Made by a program: the position numbers and the translations under genes. Below, in pieces: positions 21,793-33,393 of a stretch of DNA of 64,000 bases; position 1 is the first letter of the stretch; each line of letters starts with the position of its first letter. A model generated the notes under the pieces. That model was not told the origin of the DNA and did not search any database. It saw only the letters and a program-made list of their open reading frames with translations. Source of the stretch: Panicum virgatum (Eukaryota; Streptophyta; Magnoliopsida; Poales; Poaceae); contig NC_053149.1 of assembly GCF_016808335.1 (NCBI RefSeq), forward strand, positions 56,721,922 through 56,785,921, read 5' to 3'.

Positions 21793-22793
21793 TCACTATT
21801 ACTTGTAAATGCAAAACGGAGGGTCCGGCAGGGAATCATGTGCCGATGCGGTTGCAGAGTTAGGAAAATTAACATAGGACGGAGGCAAGAATCCATTCTC
21901 CTGCGATCGACTAGACCATGCACGCACGCAGCCATCGGGAGCAGCGGCGCTGAAGGTGCACTGACACCACGCCTGGGGACAGAGGCCTCGCGCCTTGGCG
22001 CCGCTCCTCTCTAGTTTACTCGCATGCATGTTGTCTTCTCTGATCCTTTGCTTTCAACTTGAACTCAGATCACAATCACCAACGTAGGGATGGAGGAACT
22101 TACTGTACACCGGCGCAGGATGCCCTTTGCCGCGCAATCGCGCCGCCATGGTCAACCGCCACACTACCCACCTCGCCTTCTTGCCCGCCGCATTCGCCGC
22201 ACTCTCCTTCCCGCCAGGCGCGCTCGCCTCTCGCACGCGTCGCGTGCCCGCACGCGTACAGTCACAGGCGGCAGAAGAAGCGGCGGCGGCGGCGTGCGAA
22301 CAGAGGGAACGATCGGTAGATTAGATTGATTTTTGGTGGAGGGACATTTCTATCAAGAAACAAAGTTGTAGGGTGGTTTTTGAGTAAAGATTAGACCACC
22401 TGGATCCGTTACGGACTGATTAGAGACCCATTAGGAGTTCGTGGACCGGGATGACATACTTTAAAAGTCTGTGGACCGGGACGACACACCCAAGAAAGTT
22501 TAAGGGCCAGTGGCGCATTTTACTCTTAAGACTTAGGATAGGGAAGTTCGTCTGCAGAAGAGGCTCTCGACCGATTCTTATTGAGAGCTTTCTCCCTCTC
22601 TAAAAGATAAATATTCAAACATGTAGTTAAATGTGCCTGCTTAGAAAATAGGAAGTGCATAATATGATCAAATATCAATATGTGTTTTGTAAAAGGTCTT
22701 AAAATTTAGCTTAGATAATCTAAAAGCCGGACTCTAGCTTTATGTTATTTTATTACATAAAAAATTCTTAAACAATTTTGAGCTAAGAATATA

Positions 22794-23589
22794 TCTTACT
22801 ATTACTAATTGGAGACTCCTTTGAGCCTCCACGTGAAGCCACCTAGGATATTAGGTGGACACTCTAAAAAAAATAGAGAAATCCTATAAATTTTCACAAA
22901 AATTAGAAATACACAGCCATCAATCCAAGAACTCTAATTATAATAACCATCTGACCTATTATCTTTCCTAATAAATTACCCACCTCTGCCATTATGAAAA
23001 TAGACTAAAATAACCCCCTAAATATATATCTAAATTACCCACCTCTGCCATTATAAACAAATCTAAAGTAACCCCTAATCTTTATGTAAATTAGCCACAC
23101 GTGTCATTATTAAAATAATACAAATATCCCCCTAAATTTGCATATAAATTATCCAATTATGTCATTACAATTACAAGTTAAATTACTTCTAAATCTAAAT
23201 TTAAATTATATAATTATAATAAAATATTAAAGTACACTAATATAAAATTGTAAATTACTATTTCTATCATTATTAATATATTATTTATACTACTATATTT
23301 ATATAAAAATACTACTCACGTATATCTCACCATATATTCATGTATGATGCAAGAGATAAGAATACCAATTCACAAACAAATAATTCAACTAGATATCTAT
23401 CGAATACATATGGAGGTGCGATACAAAACAAAATCTATTGTAACTAGATAATAATAAATATATATTTTAGAGTATGTGTTAGAATATTTAATAGATGAAA
23501 AACGGCTTGAGATAGATAATTATAATTATTAATTTTATTTTTTTATTAATTATAATTAGCCCGTGCGAGAGCACGGGTTGATAGACTAG
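22794..23589 (+). mobile_element. Non-autonomous Helitron, 796 bp
   Basis: Starts with TC after an A (22793) and ends CTAG before a T (23590), the Helitron A|TC..CTRR|T arrangement without target duplication. A perfect 7-bp hairpin CCCGTGC-GAGA-GCACGGG (23560-23577) lies 8 bases before the CTAG, the standard 3' signal. The body is AT-rich with a repeated word (TTACCCACCTCTGCCATTAT) and no Rep/helicase gene. Confidence 0.85.
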
Positions 23590-23717
23590 TAATAGCTAAT
23601 TTAAATTGTGCAGAGTCTAGTGGAGCTGCGATTCGTTACCCATCTCTATCCATGCGCGCACTTGGTGAACGTGTTCCGCGATTCCTTGCTACGAAGATAG
23701 CACACCTGCATGATTTA

Positions 23718-24062
23718 GGTCCGGTTTAGATCCAAAATCTCAAAATGTAAAATTTTTGAAAATCATCTGCATGGTGTATTAAATATAGTCGAAAAATAAA
23801 TCGTATTACATAAATGGACTGTAAATCGCGAGACGAATCTAATGAGGCTAATTAGGGCGCGATTAGATACTAAGTTGCTACAGTAAATCTATATTAAACA
23901 TGGTTTACTGAAGGATTAATTGTACTCATTAGATTCGTCTCGTAGTTTACAGACGAGATCTATAATTACTTTTGTGATTAGTCTATTTTTAATATTTTAA
24001 ATGTGAAAGATTCCTTTTCAAAAATCTAAAAATATAAAATGCAAAGTAAACTAATCAGAGCC
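23718..24062. mobile_element. MITE, PIF/Harbinger-like, TTA duplication
   Basis: 345 bp from GGTCCGGTTTAGATCC to TAAACTAATCAGAGCC with TTA on both sides (23715-23717, 24063-24065). Interior inverted words GCGAGACGAATCTAATGAGG and CATTAGATTCGTCTCGTAG. Confidence 0.82.
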
Positions 24063-24298
24063 TTAGCGTAACAAGGAGAAAGTGAGAAACATGTGGATTT
24101 TTACCGGCAAAAAACCCCGTGGAAAAGGGGAAGCGAAGCCTGAAGACCGACGAAGGCAACTTTCATTCTCCGTTGAAACGACGGGGAAAGGCCCAGACGC
24201 GTGCTGGGGAAGGTGCCGTGGATTTTTCGAGCGGAACACGAGGAGCGCTTTAGCGTTCGGGGTGGTTGCTCGTGGCTCGTTTTGGAGGGTTTTACATG

Positions 24299-24642
24299 CG
24301 CCTTGTTTGGTTGGTGCTAGATTTCTAGCGCTAGTGAATAGTAAAATTTTTTGACCGCTAATTACGATGTCAAACGAAGTCAGTTTACAAAACCAACTTC
24401 AGAACCCTGCGCTAGTGACTATAAAGAATCTAACGAGGCCTTTGACCACGCGATTAGAGGATGGGTACTGTAGCATCACTGTAGCAAATCATCGATTAAT
24501 TACCGTCATTAGATTCGTCGCGAAAAGTTACACCCATCCCTAAAAAGTTTTTGCAAATAGACTTCATTTAGTACTTCATGCATGCGAGATTCTTTTTTCG
24601 GGATGCGTGCGTGCTAGATTTCTAGCTCATCCAAACAAGGCC
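24299..24642. mobile_element. MITE, GCCTTGTTTGG type
   Basis: About 344 bp with inverted ends GCCTTGTTTGGTTGGTGCTAG and CTAGCTCATCCAAACAAGGC, extended by GATTTCTAGC copies just inside. Abuts the element at 24651. Confidence 0.85.
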
Positions 24643-24650
24643 ATACATAT

Positions 24651-26047
24651 ATCATTATAAAAGATGGTCCCGATGTCCATACCATTAAAAATTTGGTGAC
24701 ACTTCTATATCATCGCGTTTTTTCATTTTGACGTCTGTACCATTTTGGACGGAAGGAGTACTAACGGAGGGTAATGGAGCTACGAAAAGACTATTATACC
24801 CTTGGATGCTAAAATTGCTTAAACTCTCTCCTCTCAATGACGAGCGGGCTCCACTTGTCATCTTCTTCTTCCTTACGGTTCTTTTCCTCTGTCTCCCTGA
24901 CTCGCGCGCAGCGGAGGACCTCGGCGGCGCTGCGCTCGGCGTGCTACGGGACCGCGGCCCGTGGGGACGTGTGCGGGGGCGCGACGCGGCCACGGCCCGC
25001 GGCGGCGCTGCGCGTGGCAGCAGGACAGCACCGAGCTCGCCGCCTCGGCGCCGGCGATGGCCCCACCGAGGCGGATCTTCGCGCGGCGCCATGGCCCTCT
25101 CCCTGGCTCGCGCGTGCGGCGGCTCGCCCCGCTAGGGGAGGCCTGCCCGCGGCGAAGCCCGCTCCGGCGGCAGCCCGGCCGAGGCGGCGCTCCCGCGCGC
25201 AGCCGCCCTCGCCGTGTGTGCCCTGGCCGCGTGGCCGTCCCGCCCTGACCGACCTCGCCGCGCCGCCCTCGCCACGGCCGCCCCGGGCATCGTCGTCGCG
25301 ATGACCTACCCGGCGGCATCCAGCGCCTGTGGCCGCGACTCGTCCGCCACGGTGCCCTGCGCCCGCGGTGGCACCCTGCCCTCCACCGTTGGCGGCGCCC
25401 TACACTCCGGCGGATGAGCGTCTCGACGCTGTCGAGGACGACGACGAACAGGGGGTCCGCGGATGGGCGTATCGACGCTGTCGAGGACGATGACGAATAG
25501 GGGGTCCGCGAGCTCCGCGCTGGAGATGACGAGCGCCATCGGGTTTGCTGGCCGGTGACGCATCGATCTGCCTGCCTCGCCGGCCTCGCCGCGGTCCCGC
25601 CCCGACCGTGCGGAGGCCTCGCCGCGGCCCCGCCCCGGCAACGCTGCAGCCTCGCCGCGGCCCCGACGCGGCCACCACGGCGCGCGGCGGGCGGTGTCCG
25701 AGGGTGAGCGAGGGAGGGGGCGAGAAAGAGAGTGCGCGAGGGGGGCGAGCGACTGATGGTGTTGGCGGAGGCTGCTCGTGAGGATGGGCAGGCCGGGAAG
25801 ATCGGGCACAGCGGGGAGGAGTCTGACGGCGATGGGGAGAAGGAGATGGAGGGCGACGGGGAGGAGATTGGGAGGGCAAAATGGTCAATTTACTAGATTA
25901 GGCCCACATGTCAGAGCTCTAAATCTGTTAATTCCTAACGGATGGTGGATGGAATGGTACTAATGTCAAAACGAAAAAACGCGATGATACAGAGGTGTCA
26001 CCAAACTTTTTAGTGGTATGGACGTCGGAGCCATCTTTTGTGATGGT
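24651..26047. mobile_element. Element with ~115-bp terminal inverted repeats and GC-rich interior
   Basis: 24651-24772 and 25935-26047 are inverted copies (AAAAGATGG.., CCATACCA..TTTGGTGACAC, ATCATCGCGTTTTTTC in both). Flanking octamers ATACATAT and ATACATGT are a 7/8 match, perhaps a worn target duplication. The interior (about 24840-25880) is very GC-rich with open frames on both strands but no recognised domain; it contains a 49-bp direct repeat (units beginning CGACGCTGTCGAGGACGA at 25424 and 25473). Long TIRs and GC-rich cargo suggest a Mutator-like, Pack-MULE-type element; no transposase is seen. Confidence 0.7.
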
Positions 26048-26162
26048 ATACATGTAAAACCCTCCTCGTTTTGGTCGCGTCTCGCGCGTGTTGGAACGGT
26101 CCGAAGATTCTCGTGCGTCGTGCCGATGGAGATGCCCTATTCACTGATGACTGACCGACTGA

Positions 26163-26484
26163 GGCCGTGTTTAGATACAACGCAAAATTTTTGTGCGACG
26201 GAATCTTGCTAATTTGAAGTACTAAATAAAGTCTATTTATAAATTTTTTGTATGGATGGGTTGTAAATCGCGAGACGAATCTAATGATACTAATTAATTT
26301 ATGATTAATCCATAATTAATGCATGGTTACTGTAGCATTACTGTTACAAATCATGGATTAAGTATGCTCATTAGATTCGTCTCGCGATTTACAGCCCATC
26401 CATGCAAAAAGTTTTGTAAATAGACTTCATTTAATACTTCATGTATGTGTCGAAATATTCGATGTGATGTTTTTTTTTGCGTTT
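26163..26484. mobile_element. MITE, GGCCGTGTTTAGAT type, right end worn
   Basis: Begins GGCCGTGTTTAGATACAACG. Interior contains the inverted pair TCGCGAGACGAATCTAATGA and CATTAGATTCGTCTCGCGAT and the flanking AATAGACTTCATTTAATACT. The matching right terminus is not recognisable, so the end is approximate. Confidence 0.7.
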
Positions 26485-26584
26485 ACGGGATTTACGGGTA
26501 AGAATCTGCACAAGACCTGACTGACTATACCTGCTGCCGCTAGCTGCAGCTGGGCCACCACCAATGATTCCTCCTGTCGTGTAT

Positions 26585-26907
26585 GGCCTTGTTTGGTTCC
26601 GCAAGAAATCTAGCATGCACATTTTTTTTTGAAAAAAAACTCATATGTATGGTGTACTTAATAAAGTCTATTTGTAATTTTTTTTAAAGAATGAGTGTAA
26701 CTTTTCGCGACAAATCTAATGACGATAATTAATCGATAATTTGCTACAGCGATGCTACAGTAACGATCCTCTAATCGTGCGTTCAAAGACCTCATTAGAT
26801 TTTTTAGGATCACTAGTGCAGGGGTTCTAAAGTTAGTTTTATAAACTGATTTTGTTTGACACCGTAATTAGCTGTCAAAGTAACACTTGTTACTAAACCA
26901 AACAGCC
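26585..26907. mobile_element. MITE, GGCCTTGTTTGGTT type, TAT duplication
   Basis: 323 bp from GGCCTTGTTTGGTTCC to ACTAAACCAAACAGCC, flanked by TAT on both sides. Confidence 0.85.
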
Positions 26908-26910
26908 TAT

Positions 26911-28940
26911 GTAACTCCGGCCCGACTGCCTGCCTCAGTGCCTCGTACCTTTCTTGGGCTTTGCATTGCAGAATTCTCTGGTCCTCGCTCCTTCCGTGCA
27001 CACGCATGGCTCAGTTCGAGGTACTACTCCTACACCACTTTGTTTTATTTTTGACGTCACCACGAACAAACGGATTCCAGGATGATTGTGGAAATCGAAT
27101 CGTGTTCACGGTCCAAATTTGGGCGCCGCACGACGGGGAAAGGGGGAGAGGAGGCTGATCGAAAGCGGCGCATCCAATTCCCGTCTCAACGGCTACACGG
27201 ACGGCATCGGGGCCCCTCCTGGTTTGACTATTCTCTCTCTCCTCCGGCCACTGGCTGCTGGTCCGTTCGGTGAAGCCGCCGCGCGCAGCAGGCGCACGCC
27301 AACTGCGTGCCACCTATGCGGGGGAATCTTGGAAAAGTCCGAGGAGCTTGTGTTGTTGGGGTACGTGGAGTCGTGGATTGATCCTGGATCACGAGCGATC
27401 ATGACACGATGGAGTCTGATCGCCGGCGCCCAGCGGCAGCAGAGGAAGGCCGGGGCGCGGCCAACCACGCGCGCACGAGAGGCCGAGCGCCCGTGCGCGC
27501 GCGGCCAGCGGATCCCCGACCCGCCTCGGCCGCCGGGGGCGGGGCCGGCTCGGCTCGGCACGGCGCCGAGGCCGAGCACGAGTGCTGTCTGGCCGCTTTC
27601 GCCGAGCTAATCATTGCCCCCGCGCCAACGGGACGTGCCAGTGAACGCCCCGGTCAAGCGCCCCATCACACCGCCTGCTGGCTGCAGCTGCCGCCGCCGC
27701 CGCCGCTCGTGGAGTCGTGATCTTGGTCTTGGAGTGCACTTCACCTCCGGCCCCAGCAGCGCTCTGGGCTGGGAGCGTCCTCCATCCTACGTGACCGGTG
27801 GCGCGCCTGCCAATTGCAGGTTGCTTCCAACTCCCGAGCGTGTCGTCGGTCGTCTGTCAGCGTGGTTGCATGCAAATGGCCAGCATATTTCCTTTCTGCG
27901 CGCACCTCCCTTGTTGGGGTATGCATTCTTGGCAGGCCCCGATAGATCACGCCATCACGGCAGGGGCATTCTGCATCCGTTCCTGGCGACGGGTGAGCCT
28001 CCGGTCTCCGGTAGGAAGGGAATCGGGAGGTGTTAATGCTCTGGCGTTTCTAAGCCTGCCTGGGGCCTCCACGCCTTCTTTGTTTGACCGTCAAATTAAG
28101 TGTGCAGCCACATCCTGGGCACACTGGCCATGACAAGGCCATCGCGCCAGCCCACACCTGCTGTCACTTTCAGCCAGTCCACACTCCACACTACACACTT
28201 TCCATTTTGGAGGGAGATCTACCAAGTACAAGTGCCGTCATGACTCCGATCGAGCAGCCAGCCCAGCCACCACCATGAGCTCTAGATGCACGCATACAGG
28301 TACAGTCTGTAGCGGAGTGGAGTAACATGGGCCGGTGCAGGTGCTCGTCGACCGTGTGTCCCCAAACCAAACCAGACCCCAACCCGGTAGGCGGCCTCCT
28401 ACGGGCTACGGCCAGCCGGTCTGCTGGCCTGGCTCCCCTGGTCCTCCGGTTCGGTTCCATCCCTCGCGCTGCATGTCCGCCGCACTTCTCCTCGAGGACC
28501 ACCACCGCGCAAGCGCAAGTGGAGGACCAACCAGATCGATCACGAGATGGGATGCCCATCTGGATCTGGTGCACCGCCTGCCCGCGAAATGGTGGGGGCG
28601 ATCCGGCACCAGTTCCCCTGTCTTTTCTGCTGCAATATGCTCTCCTCCATTGCTGGCCGGCATCCGCTGCAGGTCCCCGGTGGCGGACAGGGCGCAGCAG
28701 GAGCCGAGCCAAACCGAGCTCCCAAGCCTCCGCGAACAACATGGCGGAATAGGACGCGCCACCATCCATTGACCCCCTCTACAAGTGGACGGAGGGCATA
28801 TGCCGCTATAACGAGGGCCTGGGAGGTGATGCCCCGTAACTGTGAGACATTCCTTCTGAAAGGTACGTGCCCTTCTCGGGTGGTGTTTTGTGCTGCACCG
28901 GGGATACAGAGACTGGCGTGATTCGATTAAGCCTTCACAC
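26911..28940. other. 2-kb GC-rich spacer, no recognised gene
   Basis: Open frames of 100-190 codons occur on both strands but overlap each other, are Arg/Pro/Gly-rich and show no domain. CTATTCTCTCTCTCC near 27230 and GGTACTACTCCTACACC near 27018 look like promoter-type CT-rich DNA. This could contain degenerate gene pieces or an unrecognised element; I cannot support a gene. Confidence 0.45.
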
Positions 28941-28989
28941 CCGTAAACATAACGCAAAAAAAACATCACATCGAATGTTTCGACATATG

Positions 28990-28994
28990 CATGG
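28990..28994. repeat. Target-site duplication CATGG, left copy
   Basis: Matches 33394-33398 at the other side of the LTR retrotransposon. Confidence 0.93.
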
Positions 28995-30060
28995 TGTCGT
29001 GGGAGTTTCTAGGGTACCCACAGTCTGGTGGCGGAGCGCACCCGCCTATTCCCAGTGAGGGAGGACTCTGGGAAGTACTTTGGCGATTGGGCTGATCTAG
29101 CTTTGGGAGGAAGCTCACAAGAACACACGATTTAGAGTGGTTCGGGCCGCAGGAGCGTAATACCCTACGTCCACTGGGAGGTGTATTGTTCTTGGTTGTG
29201 TATGAACCTATCCTCTGCCAGGCCTTGGCTTTCACCCAGCTTGAGGTCTTCTAGCGGCGCGCCCTCCTTTTATAGATCAAGGGGGAGCGGATACATTGGA
29301 CGTTGGGGCCCCGACAAGTGGGCCCAACGTGCTGTGCAACATACTGTGCAGAGTACTTAAAAGACTACAGTGGTTACGAATCTTTCCTCCGATATGCGTA
29401 CTACTGCTCCTCTGACTCAGGGGGGTCTCTTGTCCCGTCAGCTAGGTGCCCGTTGGAGTAGCGTAGCTTGCGGCGTGGCCTGCTGAGGCTATTATGTAGC
29501 GTCATAATGGGCGAAGCCGAGCCGTCGTATCCATCTGTTACGGCAGACTGGCAGACGCGGTATGGGCGGCGCCAGCGGCTCCACTGCCTTGGTAATACGC
29601 GATCAATAGTGTCCCCTGGTCAATCAAACGTCTCGGCTTCTGCTATATCAATGCAAACGTCCACCTACCGCAATGAATGCAATGGTGGGTAAACGTTAGC
29701 ATGGAAACCCAAACGGACATATCTTGCAGACACGTGGCGTCTCCAGACCACCCCGACTCGGGGTGTCGATTTCTTCCCTTGGTGAGGGGTCCGGTTACTA
29801 TACAGGGGTCCGGGACCCCATGAGGGGTCCGGTCTCCTTGGGAGGTCCGGAGCCCCGGCTGCTCGCGCACGAGTTCCTGCCTCTTCCGGGACACGTGGTG
29901 TCCCCGGACCTTTCCCAACCGTGGGACGGGTCCGGACCGTTGCTGGGAGAACAGGATTCCGGACCGTAGGGGCCCGGCTGTTTGGATGTAATTAAGGATA
30001 ACTACAAGACCCTTGCCCAGACACAGCAAGAGGGGATACCCCAGTCCTGGGGTACCGACA
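28995..30060 (-). repeat. Left LTR (3' LTR in element sense)
   Basis: Pairs with 32310-33393. Carries CTATAAAAGGAGGG (minus) near 29263-29276. Confidence 0.9.
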
Positions 30061-30335
30061 GTGGCCCCCGGGCCCACCTCGGGAGAGGTACAAACCCGCG
30101 GGTGGGGCCACTATCAGGATGTGTTTTTACGCAACTTGATTGCGTTGATGTGCTCGTGTAGAGAGCGGGATTCCCGGACCCCTGAGGCCGGCACACCTGT
30201 TGCCAGATTTAGGTACTAGAGTGCTCTCCATAGGGCGACGAAGGTGTAGGCTTAGGGTACGGAACCAAGCTAAGCGGCTACACAGACTTCGGATCGCTCA
30301 GGGAGCAAGCACCACTTCCCGGACCCGGCTTTTGC

Positions 30336-31013
30336 CGACCGTGACGAGCGGTCTCCGCCGGAGCGGGCCACCGGAGTGGACTTGGGACGACCGTGGCGAG
30401 CGGTCTCCGCCGGAGCGGGCCACCGGAGTGGACTTGGAGCGACCGTGGCGAGCGGTCTCCGCCGGAGCGGGCCACCGGAGTGGACTTGGAGCGACCGTGG
30501 CGAGCGGTCTCCGCCGGAGCGGGCCACCGGAGTGGACTTGGAGCGACCGTGGCGAGCGGTCTCCGCCGGAGCGGGCCACCGGAGTGGACTTGGAGCGACC
30601 GTGGCGAGCGGTCTCCGCCGGAGCGGGCCACCGGAGTGGACTTGGAGCGACCGTGGCGAGCGGTCTCCGCCGGAGCGGGCCACCGGAGTGGACTTGGAGC
30701 GACCGTGGCGAGCGGTCTCCGCCGGAGCGGGCCACCGGAGTGGACTTGGAGCGACCGTGGCGAGCGGTCTCCGCCGGAGCGGGCCACCGGAGTGGACTTG
30801 GGACGACCGTGGCGAGCGGTCTCCGCCGGAGCGGGCCACCGGAGTGGACTTGGAGCGACCGTGGCGAGCGGTCTCCGCCGGAGCGGGCCACCGGAGTGGA
30901 CTTGGAGCGACCGTGGCGAGCGGTCTCCGCCGGAGCGGGCCACCGGAGTGGACTTGGAGCGACCGTGGCGAGCGGTCTCCGCGCGGAGCGGGCCACCGGA
31001 GTGGACTTGGATT
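30336..31013. repeat. Tandem array, 13 copies of a 52-bp GC-rich unit
   Basis: Units start with CGACCGTGGCGAGCGGTCTC at 30336, 30388, 30440 and every 52 bases to 30960; the last has one extra base (CTCCGCGCGG). The unit contains GAGCGGTCTCCGCCGGAGC and CCACCGGAGTGGACTTGG. Copies are almost identical, with variants GGGACGA (units 2 and 10) and GTGACGAG (unit 1). Because 52 is not a multiple of three and the unit lacks stops, several frames stay open on both strands; these are not genes. Confidence 0.95.
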
Positions 31014-32309
31014 GTTGCTGACGACCTGATGAAGCATGTTACCGGACCTCATAGTAAGGTGTAAAGAAATCAAGCCTTATACTAGAAGAGAGCCCGGGAC
31101 CTCTAAAGACAGCAGACTCGGATACTAGAGTACTTATAACAGGGTAGCAAAGTACGTAACTTAGGGTACATTACCAGGCTAAGCTACGCCGAGCTTCTCT
31201 ACCCCAGGATACGAGTACCACTTCTCCTGAGCAGGTCCTTAGGGGTCCGGTCTGCCTTCCAGCTAGAAGGGGTGTCCTCACCTGACCACAAGCCAGCAAC
31301 AAAACGAGTGAATGGAATCAGGGTGGAGCCGAGATAAGACCGAGAAAGAAAATCTCCTTTATCATTGTGGTTGTCGCGGTATACATCAGAGGTCGGGATT
31401 ACGAGGTTGGACCTCCACCGCTCCGGACCACTTTTTGCCTGTTTGTGTGATAGGGCCAGAGGTCGGGTTTACAAGGTCGGACCTTGACCGCTCTGGACAC
31501 GCACGTAGGCGCCACGTTATTACAAAGGAGAAACTCTCTTAGTCTTTTCTTAGGAGTAACCTACGGCTGCATGCTATACAGCGTGTTCTTCTTCGGAGGC
31601 GAAGGCGCCCTGGATGTGCCTGAACCGCATCATCCAGCATCACCTCGGGAGCTCGGGGGACCCCTCCTTGCCTAAGAGCTGTCACATGCCTAGATGGCAT
31701 GAGACAAATTCTTTGGCTTTGAATGGGAGAGGCCCCCAGCCGTCGTCGTCGTCTGCCGATGAAAGCCAGACGCCCTTGCGCAGCAGAAGGACCGGTGCGA
31801 CGCGCGGAGAAGTGCGGTCGTTCGCCGGCTTGTCCTTGGTGCTAGCGCCAGGGGCCCCCGCGCCTGGTGGCGGGGTCCTGTCTGCAGCAGCACCAAGAGC
31901 CCCGGGCGGTGCCGGGGATGAGACGACGACACGGTCAACTTCCTCCGGGATGGCCGTCGGCTCCAAGCTCCATGTTGAGAGGAAGCCTTGAGCCGACGCC
32001 ATACCGCCGCAGAGGAAGCATGACCGTTGCTTGAGAGAAAACCTTGAGTCGACGCAGGGGTATCAGCGTCCAGCGGCGCTTCCGCTGTGCGCCGCCGCGC
32101 CGACTCTGTGGTGTTGCCGTGGCGACGCACAACAGACGCCGCTGTCGTGCGCCATCGGGTCGTGGGCGTTGGTGCCCCAGCGCCACGGCACGGGGCGTGG
32201 GTGACGCCCTGCCTTCCTTCATCTTCTCGTTTGTCGTTGCAGAGGATGAACACGAACCCAGAAGCCGAAGATCCAACCAGCGCCCGACTCCCCACGGACG
32301 GCGCCAAAA

Positions 32310-33393
32310 TGTCGTGGGAGTTTCTAGGGTACCCACAGCCGGGTGGCGGAGCGCACCCGCCTATTCCCAGTGAGGGAGGACTCTGGGAAGTACTTTGGCG
32401 ATTGGGCTGATCTAGCTTTGGGAGGAAACTCACAAGAACACACGATTTAGAGTGGTTTGGGCCGCAGGAGCGTAATACCCTACGTCCACTGGGAGGTATA
32501 TTGTTCTTGGTTGTGTATAAACCTATCCTCTGCCAGGCCTTGGCTTTCACCCAGCTTGAGGTCTTCTAGCGGCGCGCCCTCCTTTTATAGTTCAAGGGGG
32601 AGCGGATACATTGGACGTTGGCCCCCGACAAGTGGGCCCAACGTGCTGTGCAGCATACTGTGCAGAGTACTTAAAAGACTACAGTGGTTACGAATCTTTC
32701 CTCCGATATGCGTACTAATGCTCCTCTGACTCAGGGGGGTCTCTTGTCCCGTCAGCTAGGTGCCCGTTGGAGTAGCGTAGCTTGCGGCGTGGCCTGCTGA
32801 GGCTATTATGTAGTGTCATAATGGGCGAAGCCGAGCCGTCGTATCCATCTGTTACGGCAGACTGGCAGACGCGGTATGGGCGGCGCCAGCGGCTCCACTG
32901 CCTTGGTAATACGCGATCAATAGTGTCCCCTGGTCAATCAAACGTCTCGGCTTCTGCTATATCAATGCAAACGTCCACCTACCGCAATGAATGCAATGGT
33001 GGGTAAACGTTAGCATGGAAACCCAAACGGCCATATCTTGCAGACACGTGGCGTCTCCAGACCACCCCGACTCGGGGTGTCGATTTCTTCCCTTGGTGAG
33101 GGGTCCGGTTACTATACAGGGGGTCCGGGACCCCATGAGGGGTCCGGGACCCCGCGGGGGTCCGATCTCCTTGGGAGGTCCGGAGCCCCGGCTGCTCGCG
33201 CACGAGTTCCTGCCTCTTCCGGGACACGTGGTGTCCCCGGACCTTTCCCAACCGTGGGACGGGTCCGGACCGTTGCTGGGAGAACAGGATTCCGGACCGT
33301 AGAGGCCCGGCTGTTTGGATGTAATTTAGGATAACTACAAGACCCTTGCCCAGACACAGCAAGAGGGGATACCCCAGTCCTGGGGTACCGACA
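32310..33393 (-). repeat. Right LTR (5' LTR in element sense)
   Basis: Pairs with 28995-30060; 18 bp longer through a GGGGTCCGGGACCCCGCG-type insertion near 33138. Confidence 0.9.

Larger units (their letters stand above)
20107..22525. mobile_element. Mutator-like element with long TIRs and captured gene fragment (Pack-MULE-like)
   Basis: 2419 bp with terminal inverted repeats of about 215 bp (20107-20322 and 22309-22525), beginning GAGTAAAATATGCCACCGGC and flanked by an exact 9-bp duplication TTAAGACTT (20098-20106, 22526-22534). Both are hallmarks of Mutator-like elements. The interior holds a protein phosphatase 2C fragment (21679-21792), minus-strand coding-like remnants (20885-21300) and a GC-rich part near 21900-22300. 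No intact MURA-type transposase is seen, so it is probably mobilised in trans. Confidence 0.9.
28995..33393 (-). mobile_element. Complete non-autonomous LTR retrotransposon (gypsy-like primer site), minus orientation
   Basis: 4399 bp with LTRs at 28995-30060 and 32310-33393 that are very similar, both with TG..CA-type ends in the minus sense (TGTCGGTACCC..CCCACGACA) and a 5-bp duplication CATGG. Orientation follows from the primer-binding site next to the right LTR (TGGCGCCGTCCGTGGGGA on the minus strand, about 32288-32305), the polypurine-like tract next to the left LTR (30061-30090, GGGCCCGGGGGCCAC minus), and the minus-strand TATA box CTATAAAAGG. The 2249-bp interior has no gag or pol motif; it contains a 13-copy 52-bp array. 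LTR differences include a short insertion in the right LTR near 33138-33160. It depends on a partner element for movement. Confidence 0.9.

Noticed and set aside
24685..25888. Several 130-170 codon frames
   Set aside because: They lie inside the long-TIR element and reflect its high GC content; no domain recognised.
27086..28969. Candidate genes with frames up to 192 codons
   Set aside because: Mutually overlapping on both strands, none with a recognisable domain or start context.
30200..31073. Five overlapping open frames of 217-273 codons on both strands
   Set aside because: They are the stop-free translation of the 52-bp tandem array in three phases and are non-coding parts of an LTR element.
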